Part shown: piece by piece, positions 60,681 to 64,000 of the stretch
How positions within the stretch are numbered: the stretch's first letter is position 1
Layout of the letters: each line of letters opens with the position of its first letter
Source: Ciona savignyi
Taxonomy: Eukaryota > Chordata > Ascidiacea > Phlebobranchia > Cionidae
Assembly: GCA_000149265.1 (NCBI GenBank)
Contig: CH002901.1
Span: 1,431,605-1,495,604, forward strand
Length of the DNA stretch: 64,000 bases
Direction of reading: 5' to 3'
Notes under the pieces: generated by a model
What the model saw: the letters and a program-made list of their open reading frames with translations, nothing else
The model's database searches: none
What the model was told of the DNA's origin: nothing
Made by a program: the position numbers and the translations under genes

Positions 60681-63600
60681 TTAGCTGGCGCTTAACACCC
60701 GTTCAGCTTCCGCTACCGTCCTGTTATAAAAAAGGTAATGTATCGAAAGGGCCCGACTTTTTCCCAGGTTTTGTTATACAATAAAACACTGTTTTTGTGG
60801 TTGGTTTTGATTTCACTACATCACATTACATTGTAAATGTTTGTATACGCTAAGTCACACTGGCATGGTAAAAATATATCTGTTCAGCATGAAAGGTAGT
60901 GTGACGAACATTTTATCCGACTTTCTACAACTTTGTTACCTAAAACGCCACATCTAGTGAGTTATTTACAGGGCAATGACCATTATACTAAAGAATGATT
61001 GTTAGGACTGTGATATTCGACTAATTTTTAGGGCATTGAACAAAACAATGTGTTTAAATGATGAAAATACGAATCGCATGTTTCATGCACTGGTTTGTGT
61101 GTTAATATCTGAGGGAATAGATGGAGGTCGTTATCAACTGAGGCAGCCAAGCATGCAAACTGGTGGAAATGTTAAGGAGGTACCAGAAAAAACGTGCATT
61201 CGGTCAGTTGAACAAAGTATTAATTGGTTATTTTTCATGCAAATCAAGTCCGGCAAAGTGAACATCAGGAGATATGCTTAATTTATTTAATTTTAAATCA
61301 ACAGACTGAATTGTTAAGAAAGTTGAGGGTTCTTTTCCTTGTGTATGAAAATTATTGGTACAGAATAAATAATTATATACCGATATATTGTTCAATACAA
61401 ATTGACTGGGGATACATAATTAACCTTGTAAAAATGTTATTACTGGTACTAGGCTGTTAAGGACAATTTTTTTTATAAAGGAAAAATGTACTAAAATATT
61501 TAAACAAATTATGGGATATTTTTGTTTAGCATAAAGATATAAGTTGTTTTATCCAGGATATGAAGGGAAAACAAAAAAATCTTGTCGCAGTGGATTTAAT
61601 CGAATCTCACCCAAGAAGATCCTGTACATTGATTTGAGCAGGATCCTCCTCAAGATCAGTGACTTCCTCATTTAACTCTGCCAGTGTCTTCTCCGCTTCC
61701 TCGAGCACACCTTGGGGTCACGAGGGCAAAGGTCAGGCAAAGGTCATGTTAGTGCGAAAGCGAAAGCACGTGCCCAGGTTTACAAGCAGGAGTTACGCAA
61801 TGCTACCATGAAACACACAAATCAATATCGATACAACGCTAAGAATTAGCATAAAACGGCATGCCACGGTTTAATGGGTTGAAAATTACATCATAATTCA
61901 TTAAAAGTATTGTTCTAAATTTTAATTGTGTAGTTTGAACACTTTTTTATTCTGAAGAATAACTTCACACACGACAATCAAAGATATATTTAATATTCAT
62001 CAGTATTACAGCAGCGCATGACATGCAGGAGGCATGTGTCCTCAGTTCGGCAGAATTGAACATTCCATGCAAAGTTTCCCCAATGTGTGTTAAGTACCAG
62101 TTGTGTCTTGTGTGTTTGCTTAACAACAGGTCACAGGCATGTTTTAAAAGTTTGCCACAAAAAAACTTTTGGAAATCTAAAATAATTTACTACATTGTGT
62201 TTTTCTTTTAATTTAAATAGTTTTTGCTAATTTATAAAAAAAAGAATAAAAGATTTACGGCAAAATGCACCACATATTATGGATGAAAATAAAAATTTGT
62301 ATCTGGTAGAATTTGTTTAAGGCACCAGCTACCATGAAATGAATAAAAAAAATAGTTTCAATTATTCCACCATTTACTCAAGTGCTAATAAGTAACATAC
62401 AGAACAATATGGGAAGTATGGACCAAGCGAACTAAATCTATGTTTACTGTGCATAACATCTTGACATCGTGTCATACAATACCCAACACAACTCTTAGGG
62501 TAAATAGGTCAACCCAACCACCCTTGTAAATTCAACCCAACCACTCTTTGAAATTCCTTGTAAACAGCATGGCAGTCCTGCCCAAACCAATAAGTGCCAT
62601 ATCCCAATAATGGTTGAAGCTGACTTGCTGACTTAATTAAATTGCAATAAAAGTCATAACATTTTTATACACACGTTGCTATATTATTATGTACTAATCT
62701 ATGACACAGTGGCACACCAAAAGGCGTATACTTGTTTCATTATATGTCAAAAGCGGACTTTATTCTGTTAATATTATTAACTACAAGACAGACAACACCC
62801 CTTACCGACTATCATGCTACAGGTACAGCGATCAAATTTTAACTCTATATCCAAAAAACTATTTTGCTACAGCGAACATCAGCTGTTAAACTCACTCTCA
62901 TGTTGCTCCACGTGATGTCGGTCATCATCTTCCTCATCTTCATCACTGTCTCCCAACAACGGGGTCTTTGGGGAAGTTGGTTTGGTGGCCACGACGGCAG
63001 CCCCACCCGCTCCACGATTTCGAGATGGTGTCGTCAACTTTATATCCAGCTCCTGTGTAGTTGCAAAATTTTTTAAACTTGATAATTTAAAACCACTTAA
63101 AGAGATGAAAGACCATGAAATTACAGAACAATTGTATAGTCCACCATATCCAGCATTTAATTGTGTATGTGGTATGAATTATTCACACAGAACATTTAAA
63201 GAGGTAACCTCCCGATAATTAGTGCTATTATAAAACACAAACCCTTCGCATACAGAGGGATCTTATTAAAAAGAAACCCATACTAATTTAGTATCATAAT
63301 GTAGAGATATTTAAGACAGTCTAAGCAAAAATCACACAAAATCAAATATCGAAATAACATAACTAATTAGGAAAAAATAAACATCGGCCTTGGATTATTA
63401 CTTTTCTTATGATTTTATAACTTTTTTGTTTAAATTCGACCACTAAGAATGTCTAATAAAAATATGCAATAAAATTAAAAGGTTATTACACCAATTCAGA
63501 ACCTTTTCTCTTATTTTTTTAAGTATTGTAAAAATTATCGAAAACGCGAACCTGTTTTACTTCTTCCACCACCACTTCGACTTTTGTTTCGTTCAGCTCT

Positions 63601-64000
63601 TGCTCCACCGTGTGGTTGGCAATATTCCTAACCACCCGACACACTGGCTCTATACTGCTCACGGTGGACAAGGTAAAGCGTTCATACTCGGAAGGTGAGA
63701 TGAGGTACATACCTGGAGTAGTGACACCGTTATTTAAGAAATTCTGAGATAAGAGGAGATCAAGAAGTTGTGGCAGTTATGAACAAAGAGTGTTAAACTG
63801 TTGTTGCTCTGATTTATATCTCGGTAAAATGTGTTGCGTTCTAGTCTCAATCCTGCATTTGTAAGCATTTAACACAACAAAACTGGGATACAGATACAGA
63901 CTGGTATTAAAACAGTCATATTGACAGCCCCGTCAATCAAACACATCCACTTACCTTGGCCACTTGCGGTCAGGAGGCACGAGGAAATACCATGGGGATC
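60681..64000 (-). CDS. LLGL: Lethal giant larvae homologue, 3' exons (continues past right edge)
   Basis: Five exons join in phase: 63955 to beyond 64000, 63552-63712, 62896-63052, 61611-61710, 60681-60720 (stop TAA at 60683-60681). The first two encode HGISSCLLTASGQG and MYLISPSEYERFTLS, which match the conserved GQGFYLISPSEFERF block near the end of the LLGL beta-propeller region. Next comes a linker with TPLLGDSDEDEEDDD, then a helical tail (VLEEAEKTLAELNEEVTDLE) and INVQDLLGTVAEAERVLSAS, like the VEDVKDFLG end of vertebrate LLGL1/2. LLGL proteins set basolateral polarity and bind aPKC, PAR6 and syntaxins. The last coding exon is only 40 nt. The WD40 and aPKC-site exons lie outside the window. 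Tomosyn (STXBP5) is a relative, but it has a C-terminal SNARE motif that is absent here. Confidence 0.88.

Overview
The window looks like nuclear DNA of an invertebrate chordate, most likely an ascidian tunicate of the Ciona type. The grounds are AT-rich sequence, genes split into many small exons by introns that are often well under 1 kb (one is 67 bp), tRNA-derived SINEs and hAT transposons scattered through introns, and protein-coding exons that align residue by residue (from memory of the vertebrate families) to chordate DSEL, SMAD6/7, TTC26/IFT56 and LLGL. The species cannot be fixed from the sequence alone. There is one assembly gap (N run, 30318-30417). I reconstructed genes by following splice sites and codon phase from exon to exon.

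Layout. 1-7026: a tandem duplication of about 4.8 kb carrying secreted SOUL/HEBP-type heme-binding protein genes on the minus strand, one complete (3282-5657) and one leaving the left edge (387-886). 7531-13743, minus: a 12-exon dermatan-sulfate-epimerase-like gene (DSEL type: epimerase/lyase domain, two membrane segments, sulfotransferase domain) with one in-frame TAG in the sulfotransferase part. 13744-20738: no complete gene; a decayed EGF-domain gene fragment, a cluster of tRNA-SINEs, and a higher-GC stretch that may be the control region of the next gene. 20739-24286, plus: an inhibitory SMAD (SMAD6/7 type) in four coding exons. 26526-37052, plus: TTC26/IFT56 in 17 exons, predicted at 556 aa, with hAT transposons in introns 9 and 15. 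37840-38120: an inverted array of a roughly 15-bp repeat. 38689-39680, plus: a small single-pass membrane protein with C-terminal PPxY motifs. 41275-57313, plus: a 23-exon gene for a protein of about 1140 aa that joins a PLAT domain, a long Ser/Asp/Glu-rich region and ankyrin repeats; I do not recognise this architecture. Its intron 19 holds a 1.5-kb minisatellite of 29-bp units. 60681 to the right edge, minus: the 3' exons of a lethal giant larvae (LLGL) gene.

The genes do not form an operon or pathway. Two (TTC26, and possibly the PLAT-ankyrin gene) may be ciliary, two (SMAD6/7, LLGL) are signalling or polarity genes, and DSEL acts in glycosaminoglycan synthesis. The most unusual things are five GC-AG introns among about 60, a hAT insertion only 16 bp upstream of a TTC26 3' splice site, the PLAT-ankyrin fusion, the PPxY protein whose reading frame breaks between PPxY motifs, and a palindromic SMAD-binding element upstream of the SMAD6/7 gene.
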